Positions 32,834 to 44,324 of a stretch of DNA of 64,000 bases are shown one piece after another (position 1 is the stretch's first letter; each line of letters begins with the position of its first letter). Source of the DNA: Branchipolynoe longqiensis (taxonomy: Eukaryota; Annelida; Polychaeta; Phyllodocida; Polynoidae); the NCBI GenBank assembly GCA_030323885.1, contig CM059198.1, forward strand, positions 14,732,462 to 14,796,461. Direction: 5' to 3'. The position numbers and the translations under genes are program-made. The notes under the pieces are model-generated. The model had not been told where the DNA came from. It ran no database searches and was given only the letters and a program-made list of their open reading frames with translations.

Positions 32834-33781
32834 TTCCAGACTGGGTCAGACTAAAGCTGGAGTGCGTCCGATACGAGGACGCCCATTATGCCGAATCTAC
32901 AAAGCTGGCTAGATCGGTCCAGATCAAAGCGTACCATGAGTTCTGTGAGATCTTTGCTGAGCAATTGTGCCCATACCCATGTTCAACCATCCAGATATGC
33001 ATGTATATGTCCTTCTTAGGTAGACGCATGTGTTATAACTCGATCAGGCAGTACCTGAGTGCGTTGAATAACCACCTGAAAGACCTGGGCTGGGCGCCCA
33101 TCGACTACACTAACCACAGACTGAGAAAGTGCATGGCGGGCATAAGACGAACTCTCGGGGATATGCCTAGGCAGGCCACGCCTCTTCTACCTAAACAAAT
33201 ATTAATATTCAACGAAATGCTTGATACCAAGGGTCACGTGGTGCTCAGGGCAGCAATGCTGCTATCCTTCAGAGCACTACTACGGAAGTGCCATGTCTCG
33301 GACTCTGATACAGCCCTGGTAAGAGCAGACTTCCTATTCCATGGATGGGGTATGGTAGTAAGGGTAAGGAAGTCCAAGACGATACAATTTCGGGAACGAG
33401 TGCACCTTATCCCGGTCTCGGCAGTAGCGGACCCGGCACTGTGCGCCACTGGGTCAAAAAACACTTCAGAGATATCCCGTCAGGGGGGCAGTCACACGCA
33501 TTCAGGCTCCCGAATGGGGAAGGCTCAATATCGATGCCGTACGCCTTCTACCTAGCGTCATTGAGGTTGCTATGTGCCAGGGCCGGTTTGAACCCGACCA
33601 AATTTTCGACGCACAGTCTGAGAAGGGGGGGGCCACCTTCTTGCGGATGTGTGGGGCCTCGATAATGGAAATAAAGGAGAGAGGAGACTGGAAGTCGGAC
33701 GCTGTGTTTCAGTACCTAAAAGCTTCACTGCAAGAGAGGCTGTCAAGAGACATGAGAGTCGCTACAATGCTTGCGGCATAA
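32834..33781 (+). pseudogene. Tyrosine recombinase of the Ngaro-type element
   Basis: The N-terminal SAM-like half includes RRMCYNSIRQYLSALNNHL. The first catalytic Arg lies in SFRALLRKCHVSDSD (about 33266-33312), the H-x-x-R box in STHSLRRGG (about 33610) and the Tyr in DAVFQYLKAS (about 33712). A frameshift near 33450 and another in a G run at 33625-33632 split the frame. All catalytic residues that I can identify are still encoded. Length near 310 codons is normal. It stops at 33781, 30 bases before B1. Confidence 0.8.
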
Positions 33782-33811
33782 AATTCTAAATCCTAGCTGG
33801 TTGGGTGGTTT

Positions 33812-33900
33812 GGGCCTTTTAGGGGGTACCAGCCAGAGGAATTACTCATCCAATTGTATTATGTGTTGTGTTCTTGTTTTTGTTAGTTACGTAGCAGTTA
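33812..33900 (+). repeat. Split direct repeat B1
   Basis: 89 bp starting GGGCCTTTTAGGGGGTACC, differing from B2 at one position that I can see near the end (GCAGTTA against GCGGTTA). Seven bases (AATAATG) separate it from A2. Confidence 0.85.
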
Positions 33901-33907
33901 AATAATG

Positions 33908-34129
33908 TGTTGTGTAACTAGTCACGGAAATATTATTCGAGCAGAGTATTGGTTAGTCATTGGTCAAACGCTCCGGTGGACAGTGCAGCTCTCATGTTTA
34001 GGCAGCACTGTGCTGCTTTGATGTTGGGGCCGCCCACCAGGCTGCCCGCATCCGGTTACGGCAGCACGCCAGTCCACCTGCGGCTCCAATACACTGTATC
34101 TGCCTCCAGTCAGCAGGAAAATTTGCTTT
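33908..34129 (+). repeat. Split direct repeat A2
   Basis: 222 bp, the 3' copy of A1, with about six substitutions. Followed by a 12-base spacer and then B2. Confidence 0.85.
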
Positions 34130-34141
34130 ATATAAACGGAG

Positions 34142-34230
34142 GGGCCTTTTAGGGGGTACCAGCCAGAGGAATTACTCATCCAATTGTATTATGTGTTGTG
34201 TTCTTGTTTTTGTTAGTTACGTAGCGGTTA
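34142..34230 (+). repeat. Split direct repeat B2
   Basis: 89 bp, the 3' edge of the element. The base after it begins ACTATTTCG, which is also found just left of A1. Confidence 0.85.
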
Positions 34231-34239
34231 ACTATTTCG

Positions 34240-37200
34240 TTCTTACATTTAAGCCATGAGATGCTTGATTTATTAAGATTTCGAGGATTTCAGGCACGTA
34301 GCCAAAAATATAGCCAAAAAATATAGCCAACAAATATAGCTCAAGTGCCTGGAAGCTGAGACTGGATGTTGTATGTTGACACAGCAGGAGAGGTCCAGTG
34401 ACCATTGTCTTACGTCCTTCCTCGATGAGCCTTGGAGGCAGAACTGTGGAGAGTTGAACGCATGGTGTGTAGCGTTATAGCACCGGGTGCTAAGTGGCCC
34501 GCCACGGACAGGGCTAGTCTTATGATTGAAAGCACTGAGTGTTAGCCTCAGATCCTCGCGCGACCTGAGTGACCATGAAGGCCACCGGATGTCGTGAAAT
34601 TGCTGTGAGTACCTTATTTTCCATGTACAGCTGGGAGGCCGCCTATGGGGTGTCGGAGGCACTGGTGTGGTATTGTGGATAACCTGGGAAGAGAGGCAAA
34701 ATAATACATTCGAATCCCAGGTTATAATATGTGGTTGTGTGTGACAGCGGCTAGTAGTTGAGCCCATACACCCTGCCAGGTATGGAACCACCCGACCTTC
34801 GGTGAAGGTCCTCCGGTGATGGGATGATGCATGCTTTGAGTTAAAATCCTCGATGATATGTTAGAGGCCTATGGTTGTTGGAGGAGCGCCATATCAGTCC
34901 AGAACGACCTTGTAGCCCACTTCTGGAAGTAGGTCAGCAGTCAGCATGCTTTGAGTTAAAACTCCTCGATGATATGTTGGAGTTAACGATAGTATTTGTC
35001 ACTGCGAACGAGGCTACCATGCATGGCCACCAGAAGACTACACCTCAGATGGCCCGAGCATGGCACCAAGGGAGAGTACATCTCACCGAGTCCCCCATGT
35101 GAAGCACCCCTAGGGTCAGAGCAGTGGCTAGGAACCTCATCCGTATGGGTGTACTGTTACTGGCATACCAATGCGAGAGTGTTCCGGTGATTACGGTGGA
35201 CTATATCCACAGGGGACAACATCCGATTACACCGAAGCACAAATGGCAGCATGTCGGGGCATCGGCCATCTTGGTGTGAGATATCGAGCATGCTGTCATG
35301 GCTGCCTCCACATGGCGTGACATCAGCAGTCCTTTTGAGTTAAAACTCCTCGATGATATGTTGGAGTCAAATGGCCATCCCTGTCATGATAGATTAGGAT
35401 GGTATCATGGCCACCTCACCCGGCATAGCAAGGGAGCCAAGCCACGTTAATCCAACATCTGTAGCATCGAAGTTGTATCCGCAACATTCTTTCTGTTGTA
35501 CCTTGTAGGGTGATATTTACTTGTGGATATGGCCACTTGTCCGTTTGGTGAATGAGTAGGACCAGCCCAAGCACAAAATCTTTGATGTGCAGGGCTTATA
35601 TGGCAGTGTCAGTAATGAGAATAGCTTTCCCATGTTGGGGCCTATCTATGACTGCTTAGTGTGGGTGCACCTTTAGTTGTTAGAGGAGCACCATGTTGAT
35701 AAGGCTTCGTGGCCTATTTAGCTTTATGAAGTAATTAACTTGTGGCTATGGACATTTGTCCATTTGGTGACTTAGTAGGACCATCACAAGCACAAGCTAT
35801 AAGTAATAGTTGTTTGAAGGCATGGCTACCATGTGTTGACAAGCATAGTATTTAGATAATGTCAAGATGTTTAACTTGGGCTATGGCCACTTGTCATCTG
35901 TGACTAAATAGGACCAACCCAGGCACGAGCTCTTGGTGTGCGCCTTAATATGAGTGGAGCTACGTTTGTTAGAGAAGCGCCATGATGATAAGGTTTATAG
36001 CCTATTAAGCATGTGAATATCGTCCGTATGGCTGTAATAACGACGTGTCACTTGTTGTGAGAATAGTTGTGGACCAGCCGAGGCACGAGCTCTCGATATG
36101 TGGGCCTTATATGGTAGCATCATTACCTAATGTCGCATAGTAACACATCCTCCATATGGATGTAATAGCCATAAGAAACTGTCTGGGTGATGGTCATAAG
36201 GTACCCTTGTATGAGTAGCATTATTATGACTACAACTAGGTATGATGGTGACGGTTGTGAGCATGCGCGTAGTTGGTAGATGAAATCACCGTTCGTTCAG
36301 GAGGTTGTTATACTCGTGACTCAGTGTGGCTATGTATACTTAAGCCTGTGTCACTTTGTTCTACGAGTATATCCAACAGCGGGAAAAAGAGTCTCTGGGC
36401 ATGTATGTAACAAGAGTTGTTAGATTCTTGCATTGTGCACTGGTGGTTGTCATGGATATTTTCTGACATCAGCATTTGAGGTCATATTTTAAGATGGAGA
36501 AGAATGCTTTGCGGCTTCATGTCATTAAACAAATCCTATGCACTGCCCGACCTCAAAGTCGCGGTGATGTCAGCACTCCGTGAGACTTTGCGTCTAGACG
36601 ATGTCTAGACAGTCGCTATCAGCCGCCAGACAAGATCTGGATATAGTTCACATGCACTCTGCATACTGATAACTTTCGTCTGGCGAGTAGAAATCTGGGT
36701 CACCGTCTGATTGATGGTGCTTATGTACAGGTCAGTGTAATTATCGGACCAGTTATTAATACCAGTTCCTTACCACAAATTAGCCAGGCCACATTAATCG
36801 GATATCCGTAGCGTCGAAGCTGTATACGTGCATTGATGGGCAAGAGTGGAAGTGATAGATTGTCAAATTGTTATGAAATGTCAAGGCGATATTACGTCAA
36901 ATAGGTGCTGATATGCTACGTAGGATGGTAGATGAAATCATCTGTTCCTGGAGGAGCACCAACTTATTCCAGAAAATCCTTGTGGCCTATTTCTGGAGTA
37001 GGTCAGCAGTCAGCACGTTGTGAATGAATAAGATCCAAACCCACCATCAATGGTAAAATTGAAACGTGTGTATGTGTGTGAAGGAGATGTTATATATATA
37101 TTCACAGGAATGGCAGCAGGTTGTATACAGCAAACGGTATAGTGTCAGGGGATCTGACAATCTTGGTCGTGAAACCTTGAGCATGCTGTCATGGCCGCCT

Positions 37201-39830
37201 CCACGTGGTGTGATGTCACAACTTGTTTTTTGCGGCATAGTAAACCCCGACCACGACACTCGGCGCTCTTGAACCTGATCGATCCAAACGCCAATCCCGT
37301 CACCGATATCGTCCATCCGTTTTGCAGGTAGCCAGGCCACGGTTAATCGACGTCCGTATCTCATTTTTCCTTTGTCCGTGTGTTGATTAAATCGAACGGT
37401 AGGATGTTGGGGGATCTGACCTCCTTGGTCGTGAGACATCGAGCATGCTGTCATGGCCGCCTCCACGTGGCGTGACATCACAAGTCCTTTTCCACGGCAT
37501 AGTACAGCTTGTTCTTTAACCTTATCGATCCGAGGATTGATCCCGTGATTGTTATCGTCCAGTTTCTGCAAAGTAGCCAGGCCACGGTTAATCTGACGTC
37601 CGTAGCGATATGCCTCATGTCCATGCATTGGTGTCGTTGTCGTCCCTCCATGGCCCGGAGCGATCCTTTGTTTGACTAACACGAGCATTATTTTTGTTTT
37701 GTTGTCATAAATTCATCGATTACTGCCACTAACCTGTCCCAACTTGATGCTGTTTGTCAGGAACTACGGCCTGTTATTCCGAAGTCTTTTCTCTCGATCC
37801 TTAAATCGTGTGTTCTTTCCGAACGGCATCTTTGTCGAATCTTTTCAAATCCAAAGAAGAGAACACGTCCTGTCGATCAAAATGCTCTGGTCGAAGTGTC
37901 TATTATGAAGCTGGGTCGCATCTCGTTATGCAAATTTACAGAAGATGGCGCCACAGTCGGAGCATTATAGATGGCACCAGTAGTTGCCTCCATATTAAGT
38001 ATGTACTTTTTCTTGCGTGTTAAATTACCCATGTTGAAATCAACATTGACAATGTACCCTTGTATAATGTGCAGTAATGTTGGGAGCGGTTGGTGGAGGT
38101 GTTGAATATATGGCATTATCATAAATGAGCATAGCCATGGGTGTAATAGTATGCATGAAATGGCGATGTTAAACCGTATGGCGAGTTTCACTACTTGTCT
38201 GACTGGAGACTAACTATGACCAGCCCGAACACAAGCTCTTTGATGTGCAGCCTTGCATGTTAAAATAACAGGACATGCCATGCTGAGTGAAGTATATAGC
38301 AGTATGACTACCTGTGGTATTGACCAATGCTGGTGACTTTTGGTGTGTGGGCTTTGACAGTGGTATTAAGACAGGGCACAACATGCTGAATTGAGGGTAT
38401 GTCAGTATCATTAATGAGCAGAGCCATGGGTGTAACAAGTATTGTCAGTGCGAATGAGGCTGCAGTGCATATCCAACGGAAGACTGCACCTCTGATGGCC
38501 CGAGCATTGCACCCAGGGAGAGTGAGCCTATTGCTGAAACGTCATAACATACGGTGAACTTAGTTGTGGCGATGGCTGCTTGTCCAAGCCTGTGTGGCGA
38601 ATGGTCATAATGTACCCTTTATGATTGATATTTACTTGACCGGTTGTTCTTACTTACGGCTATGTCTACTTGTCCGTTTGGTGACTGAGTAGAGCCAGCC
38701 CGAGCATGAGCTCTTTGATGTGCAGGCCTTATCTCAAATCATCTTTTCCGTGTCCGTGAATTGAATTGTTGTCATATCTCAGGGCTCGCACCAGTCCTTT
38801 GTTCAACCAACACAAGCAGTTATCCTCGGTCGATTATTTAATGCGAGTAGGAGCCGAGCACGAGCTGTGACCTTATTAATGGAGTCTTGATGCGCATCGT
38901 AGGTAAAATGGCGGCCCTCCCAACAGAGGCAAACTGCCATCTCATCCGTGAGACATCGAGCATGCTGTCATGGCCGCCTCCACGTGGCGTGACGTCTGAA
39001 GGTGATGTATCCGAGCACCGATCCCGCCATCGAACGTCCATCCGTTACTGCAGAGTAATCAGGCCACGTTAGTCCAACGTCCATAGAGTCAAAGTCGTAT
39101 CCGTGCATTGATCGAGCTGGAGCAGCTGACTGAAGCAAGGTGAACGACAGCGTGTCGATCCAAGAGATTGTTCTCGTGGTGAAGGATCGAGCATGCTGTC
39201 ATGGCCGCCTCCACGCGGCATGATGTCATGAGTCCTTTTTTGCGGCGTAGTAAGCCTCGACCTCCGATGTTCGGGATTTTGAAACTGATCGATCTGAGAG
39301 TTGATCCGTCATTGATAGGCCATCCGTTACTGCAGTGTAGGCAAACCATGGTGAAACCGACGTCCGTAGCGAACCCTCTGTTATCTGTGCGTTGATGTCG
39401 TTTTCGTCCGTCCGTGGCCTGTGCTGATCTTTGGCTCAAACACGAGCAGTGTTCTCGTCGTAGATTCATGATTATAGCCACTAACTCCGGCCCACTTTCA
39501 TGTCTTTCATAGTGATTACACGTTATTGCTCCTGCATCCTTTCTCTCGATCTTTGAATCGTGTCTTCTTGGCGACTGGCATCTTATAAACTTTAACTTAA
39601 ATCCAAAGGAGAGAACGCGTCCTGTCGATCGAAATGGTCTGGTCGAAGTGTCTATAATGAAACTGGGTCGCATCTCGTTATGCCAATTAACAGAAGATGG
39701 CGCCACAGTCGGAGCATTATTAATAAGAAAGACTTTATAGATGGCGCCAGTAGTCACCTCCATATTAAGTATGTACTTTTTCTTGCGGGTTAAATTACCC
39801 ATGTTGAAATCAACATCGACAATGTGACTG
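34240..39830. other. Old non-coding region with internal repeats
   Basis: No gene is recognised in 5.6 kb. Recurrent words are TTTGAGTTAAAACTCCTCG with ATGATATGTTGGAG (34836, 34950, 35335) and CGAGCATGCTGTCATGGCCG with CCTCCACGTGGCGTGA (35284, 37179, 37440, 38955, 39188). A larger direct duplication joins 37787-38057 and 39528-39832, sharing TCTGGTCGAAGTGTCTAT and ACAGAAGATGGCGCCACAG, the second copy with an extra short insertion. Frames of up to 237 codons cross it without any motif I know, so I do not call them genes. Confidence 0.5.
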
Positions 39831-39832
39831 AG

Positions 39833-39985
39833 TGGGATATCGGGTCATGGTGTCGGCGGACTGATTTCCCAGTGGGGCAGTGCTAGAAAGTCACCATGAG
39901 GGCACACTGTCACAAGTCAGTACCCGTCCTGACATGACCTTAGATGTTGCCAGGACAAAACTCCAACAACCAACCAACCAGCACC
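39833..39985 (+). repeat. tRNA-derived SINE, 3' half
   Basis: TGACTGAGTGGGATATCGGG through GGACTGATTTCCCAGTGGGG to CATGACCTTAGATGTTGCC matches the distal part of the family. The head is missing. Confidence 0.6.
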
Positions 39986-40526
39986 ACTCACCACCAGCTG
40001 CACCACCACCATCAGCACCACAACCACTACCACCATCGGAGTACTACAACCACCACCTGGACCATGACCACCACCACTAACTTCATCACCACCTCATTGC
40101 AGCCATGGCACACAGGACGATGAGGCGCGGGTGAGATAACATGTCTCTATTCCGGGCAGCCCCCGGGGGCATTACATGAATGGCTTTCTGGTTTGCGGCC
40201 GTCCGCGAGATGCAAAGAATCAGTGTCATGTGGTGATCAGAGTGGGGGATGAGAATGGCATGAATGACGTGCGACAGATGAGCAAGGCGAGGTGAGATGT
40301 CAACCAGCGGGTAGCAGTGGGTGAGTAAGGTAGAATATTATATAATAAGAATTAAAGGTTAATTAATTAATAACTGTTAATTAGATAAATGGTCATGACC
40401 ATTGTTTAATTATGGCAATATAATTAATTGATGATTATTGGTATTGTTTATATTTCTTCGGCCAAGCCAATATAGTATCAGTGTTTGTGGTGCGTTTGGT
40501 TGTAATGGACGCTACATTGTCATGGC

Positions 40527-41501
40527 TCACACAAGCGCGGCATTGACCTTCTTGGAGGCCTGGGTGCTGATGTAGTGTTTGTAGGCATCGGAGGTCCATC
40601 CCCCGAAGCACTGCATCTCCAGCTCAGAGCTGCCCGAGGCGAATGCGACCGTCGCCGCCGCCCTCCTTATCGCTTGGAGTGTGTATGGGGGCGGTCGGAC
40701 CGCGCCACCTGGGCCTCCCTCCACCTCCGCAGGATGTAGGGGATGGTCATGGACTGCTTGTCCCCCGGGAACAGCAGGAGTGGCTGGGCGAGGGCAGAGG
40801 TGGGGGTAATGCGGAGCATCGCACGGTAGGCCCGGACCGGGCAGAAGCGGGGATCCGGGGCCGAGGCCAGCACCAGAATGCGTGAGTGGTTGTTGGCCTG
40901 CATGTTTTTGGCCCACTTCTGGTTGATACACAGGGCCCCTACCCGCTCCCAGACGTCGCCCCTGGTGGTGTGCCACGTTCTGTCGAAGGTGGCCGCCGAC
41001 CTCGGCACGACCTCGGACTGCCGGGCCCCCACAAAGAAGATGACCAGCAGTGCGAAGGCCACCACCGTCCCGGGCGGGTCGGTCCTGAGGTCGATGACCG
41101 CCTGCCATATGACGCTCATGGGTGTCTGCAGGGGCAGCCTTGGGCCTGTGGAGCTTGAACCTGCGGAGTGCGTCCATCGCCAGCCGCACCGTTATGTGGT
41201 CGAGGGGTCGGGTGGAGGCCTCCCTGAGCCGGAAGAAGAGCCTGAGGTGCAACACCGAGTTCGCCACAGATGATGGGCACAGTCGGGCCGCACGCTCTTC
41301 TATCCAGCACCTGATCTGGAGCGGTGTGGGGGACAGCGGCTGCACCGCGTAGTGGTTGCAGTGGGCCGTGTAGTTGGTGATGGTGGCGTTGTAGTTCGCC
41401 CATGACCCCGGGGCCCTGGCCTCCATCTGCCTGGCCGTCTCGGCCCGGGTGAGCCCCGCATACTCCGTGCCTGCAAGCAGAAAGAGGTTGGAGGGTAGCA
41501 T
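40527..41501 (-). pseudogene. Tyrosine recombinase of a second YR lineage
   Basis: The N-terminal part reads APGSWANYNATITNYTAHC and PSSVANSVLHLRLFFRLREA. A frame change at about 41120 leads to VIFFVGARQSEVVPRSAATF with the first Arg, and a return near 40680 gives YTLQAIRRAAATVAFASGS and CFGGWTSDAYKHYISTQ with the Tyr. At the H-x-x-R box I see Q-A-I-R, so the usual His appears replaced, possibly a lineage trait or decay. The stop lies at 40527. The copy at 57.4-58.2 kb is closely related (ARQSEV against ERQSEV). Confidence 0.75.
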
Positions 41502-43008
41502 AATGGAGAAGAGCTGGGGTAACAGGGGTTAAGCAGTTTTCGATGCAAATGTTTATGGCAGTATCCTGGTGCTTGTGGCTTATGTGGGCCCTACTCAGGG
41601 CATCAGCTATGACATTCAGGTGGACGGGTAAGTGGTGGTAGGTTATGCAGATGTTCCGGACTGCCTGGAACATCCAGGTGGCCCTTGCAATTGCAAGCAG
41701 GCGGAGGTCCTGTCCCCTGCCAGTCGAGAGCACGTGGACGGCCGCAGCGTTGTCGCACCATATAGCTATCTGGCCACCGGTGTCGTGGGGGTGGGCCTGT
41801 GTGTGGAGTGCGACCAGCACATTGAGGGCCTCTATTTGCATGATGCTGTCATCCGCGTTGTAGTAGCCGTCCTTGAGGGGCATGAAGTAGGCATGGGTAT
41901 CATTGGCCACGCCTACCTTCAGCAAATGCGGGGAACCAGGCGAGGTCCACTCGCATTTCATCGTCAACACGGGCACTGGTCCTGGAAATGGCCCTGACTG
42001 CCCCCAGGAGTGGCCGACAAAGAGCCTGGCGGGGCGCACACACTTAGAGAGGTGGAGGAGTTTTCCGAGCAGGGACTGGAGCTGCTTCCTGGTTATGCGG
42101 GCCCTGGCGGCAGTGGCGTGTACCAGCCGCATAGTTCTCGCGACCTTGTCGGCCGGCATGGCTAGGGTCATGGTTGGGGCATCTATGAGGATGCCGAGCC
42201 ACCGGACGGCCACTGCGGGGGTGCTGTGTCTTCTCAGCCGCCTCGGGGAGGTCGAGCTCGTCAAACATGCCTCGGGCGGTGCGGAAGTGAGCGTCGGCGG
42301 TCGGGCAATCATATGCGACGACTATGAGGTCGTCAAGATACATTGTGGCAGGTATCCCGTGTCCACGGAGTATGTAAACTACTCCCTCTGCCACCCTCTG
42401 TATGTGGCAGCCGGATCCGCATGGTCCAAACGGAATGGAGGTGTCGAGGTAGTAGCCCCGAGGAGGGGCCAGTTGAGAGGGCAGGACCGAAAGTTCTTGT
42501 AGGCCCTGCTTATGTCCATGGTGAACATGAAGCTGTTAGGGCCGCTGGCCCGGAGCTCACGTGTGAACCCACCGACCGTGAGGGGGCAGTGGTCACGGGT
42601 GTGGCCCAGCACGGTGTTCTTAATGATGTATGCATTGACGGATGTTTTGGGGGGGAAGGAGAGGTCGATGATAATCCTCCTTTTGCTGGGGTCGGCCTTC
42701 TCCCTCGTCATCAAGGGGGAGGCATGGAACCATGGTTGGAAGGCTGGTTCGCGGTAGGGCCCTTGGAGTGCCCCACACTCCATCTCTTTGCGGATGTATT
42801 CGCCCACGGCCTCCAGGTGTTTAGTGGCGCTGGGGTGGTTTCCGACATGCCCTCTCCCAGGGGTGGGGCCGAGGTAGCCGAGGGGAAAGCCGAACCGGAG
42901 GAAGTCGACCAGCTGGCCGTTGTCGCGGGACCCGGAGAGCAGGGCGCTCCATCCGTTGACCCTAATGCCACTTGGTACTGGTATGCGGGCCTCCACCGCA
43001 TTGGACAT
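41116..43008 (-). pseudogene. Reverse transcriptase-RNase H of the second YR lineage
   Basis: The start region has VDFLRFGFPLGYLGP and FHASPLMTREKADPSKRRII, a conserved stretch in DIRS and Ngaro RTs. Motif A is FTMDISRAYKNFRSCPLNW. A frameshift near 42430 precedes MYLDDLIVVAYD (YLDDL at 42326-42340), and another near 42215 precedes WLGILIDAPTMTLAMPADKV and RITRKQLQSLLGKLLHLSKC. RNase H residues include QIEALNVLVAL, IWCDNAAAVHVLS and LNVIADALSRAH. Compared with the 29-34 kb element the sequence is much diverged, so this is a distinct lineage. Confidence 0.78.
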
Positions 43009-43040
43009 CCCCGTAGCGTATATAGTCGCTATGCTGCCAT

Positions 43041-43740
43041 CTACCGCGGAGGTGGGTCACGGCCAGTGGTCACGGCGGTGCCCCGCGAATGCCCGATGCG
43101 GCTTCCGTGGAGGGTTGTGGCGTCCTGTGCGCAGTGGGTCCGGATCCGGTCAAAGTCGGGATGGGCCTCCCCGCCACCGTGGGCGGGGCCGGCACCGTTA
43201 GTCGGCTCCCCGCCCCCCGAGGCGCCGCTGGCGGGAGCCACGTGGTGAACACTTGTGCTGTGTCCGCATATGTGGCATATCCGGCATTTAGGGCTGGGCC
43301 GTTGCCCGCAATTTATCAGGTACCGCATTCCCCGCGCTGCTCGCATCCGTCGGATCGCCCACATCTGCCAGCATGGGTGCTGACTGGCGGGGCATGTGTG
43401 TTGGGGCGGGCGGTGCATGTGTTGGGTTGGCGCCCCCCGGGGGGGGGGGGGGCGGCAATGGGCGGCACATCTGTCGGGTCGTCGAGCCGGGGCATGTCCA
43501 CCAGATGTGGCGTTGAGGCGAGACGGCGAGACGGCGATATGGCGGTGAGGCAAGACGGTGATAATGGCTGATGGCCATCCCGCCGCCGGGGCGAGACGGA
43601 CCGTTGGTGCTGCCGTCGCCCCAGCACACTCCACCGCGGGCAGGGGCGGAAGCAGGGGGTGGGCCATCCGCCGGTTCGCGCCGGGGGTCAGCGGGTGTGG
43701 GGCCGGTGGGTTCAGCGGGTTCCCGGTCGCCGGCCTGAGG
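43041..43740 (-). pseudogene. Probable gag remnant of the second YR lineage
   Basis: A Pro/Arg-rich minus frame contains CGQRPSPKCRICHICGHS followed by HH, a Cys/His cluster that could be a degenerate knuckle, directly upstream of the RT. Most of the frame is low-complexity (CCGCC and GGGG runs at 43430-43450), so the boundaries are uncertain. It ends beside a Gypsy LTR. Confidence 0.35.
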
Positions 43741-43754
43741 TGTGTAGTCCCCGC

Positions 43755-43882
43755 TGTTATGTATCTAGGCCAACCAGGGACGTATGGGGAACCAGCGACA
43801 TATGGATTGTAAACAATGGATACGTAGGTCAAATAAACATCAGTTACTAACTGGAACTCAACGTGTTGACTCGTATCTTACA
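43755..43882 (+). repeat. Short Gypsy-type LTR (single copy seen)
   Basis: 128 bp running from TGTTATGTATCTAGG to GTATCTTACA, with an AATAAA at 43832-43840 that would serve as polyadenylation signal. The TG...CA ends and the primer-binding site directly after it support an LTR. The 3' LTR is not in the window, or lies in the gap. Confidence 0.6.
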
Positions 43883-43900
43883 TGGTGTCAGATGTGGGGT
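43883..43900 (+). other. Primer-binding site
   Basis: TGGTGTCAGATGTGGGGT follows the LTR without spacing. TGGTGTCAGA-type sites are frequent in Gypsy/Ty3 elements and pair with a tRNA 3' end. Confidence 0.6.
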
Positions 43901-43941
43901 TGCCTTCAGGGAACATGGCATTATCCGGATAGAAACCCCCA

Positions 43942-44322
43942 ATGTCACTCAACTTTGAAGGCAATATATCACTAAATTGGTGTCAATGGATAGACTCTTA
44001 CAGGATTTACGCTACAGCTGCAGGAGTGATTGGAAAATCGGAAAAAGTTCAGTGCTGCGTGTTTCTGCACATAGCAGGAGCAGAGGCGCAGAAAATTCAT
44101 CGCACCCTGGACATAGCTGTACGTGACAAGATAGAAATCCTGATTTCGGCATTTAAAAAATATTGTGAGGGAAAGACGAACATTACAGTGGTGAGATATC
44201 AATTTAATTCCTTGAATCAGACTGTAAACGTGCCGGCTGGTGGTGTGGGTGGTGTAAATAGGTCAAATGAAAGCACTACAGGTAATGAAGGAAACAGGGT
44301 TAGAGTGAAAGTAAGAGAATGA
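43942..44322 (+). pseudogene. Gypsy-type gag, N-terminal part
   Basis: The 126-codon frame has LNWCQWIDSYRIYATAAG then KVQCCVFLHIAGAEAQKIH, the W-x2-W and helical pattern of retrotransposon gag capsids. After KYCEGKTNITVVRYQFN it loses homology and stops at 44322, so the capsid C-terminal part, nucleocapsid and pol are gone. It may be the same family as the fragment at 12.7-15.1 kb, but they do not overlap enough to tell. Confidence 0.6.
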
Positions 44323-44324
44323 GA

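Larger units (their letters stand above)
29244..34230 (+). mobile_element. Ngaro-type YR retrotransposon, best preserved copy
   Basis: Order: A1 (29244-29465), gag, RT-RNase H, YR, B1 (33812-33900), A2 (33908-34129), B2 (34142-34230). Both A copies are 222 bp and both B copies 89 bp, with very few differences, so the element inserted fairly recently or the repeats have been homogenised. It is about 5.0 kb. gag is open, while RT-RNase H and YR carry a few breaks. ACTATTTCG occurs directly outside both ends. Confidence 0.85.
40361..43740 (-). mobile_element. YR retrotransposon of the second lineage (defective)
   Basis: gag remnant, RT-RNase H and YR in canonical order on the minus strand. An AT-rich segment (40361-40480) containing TTCGGCCAAGCCAATATAGT lies beyond the YR; the copy at 57 kb has an AT-rich segment with GCTTGGCCAATCATTCAGCC in the same place, so this is likely the shared 3' end. 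I found no A or B split repeats for it. Confidence 0.65.

Noticed and set aside
39089..39802. 237-codon minus-strand frame in the old repeat region
   Set aside because: It crosses a duplicated non-coding segment, and the parallel copy at 37.8-38.1 kb does not keep the frame; no motif.
42343..43248. 301-codon plus-strand Gly/Val-rich frame
   Set aside because: It is the complement of RT coding sequence with clear motifs on the minus strand.
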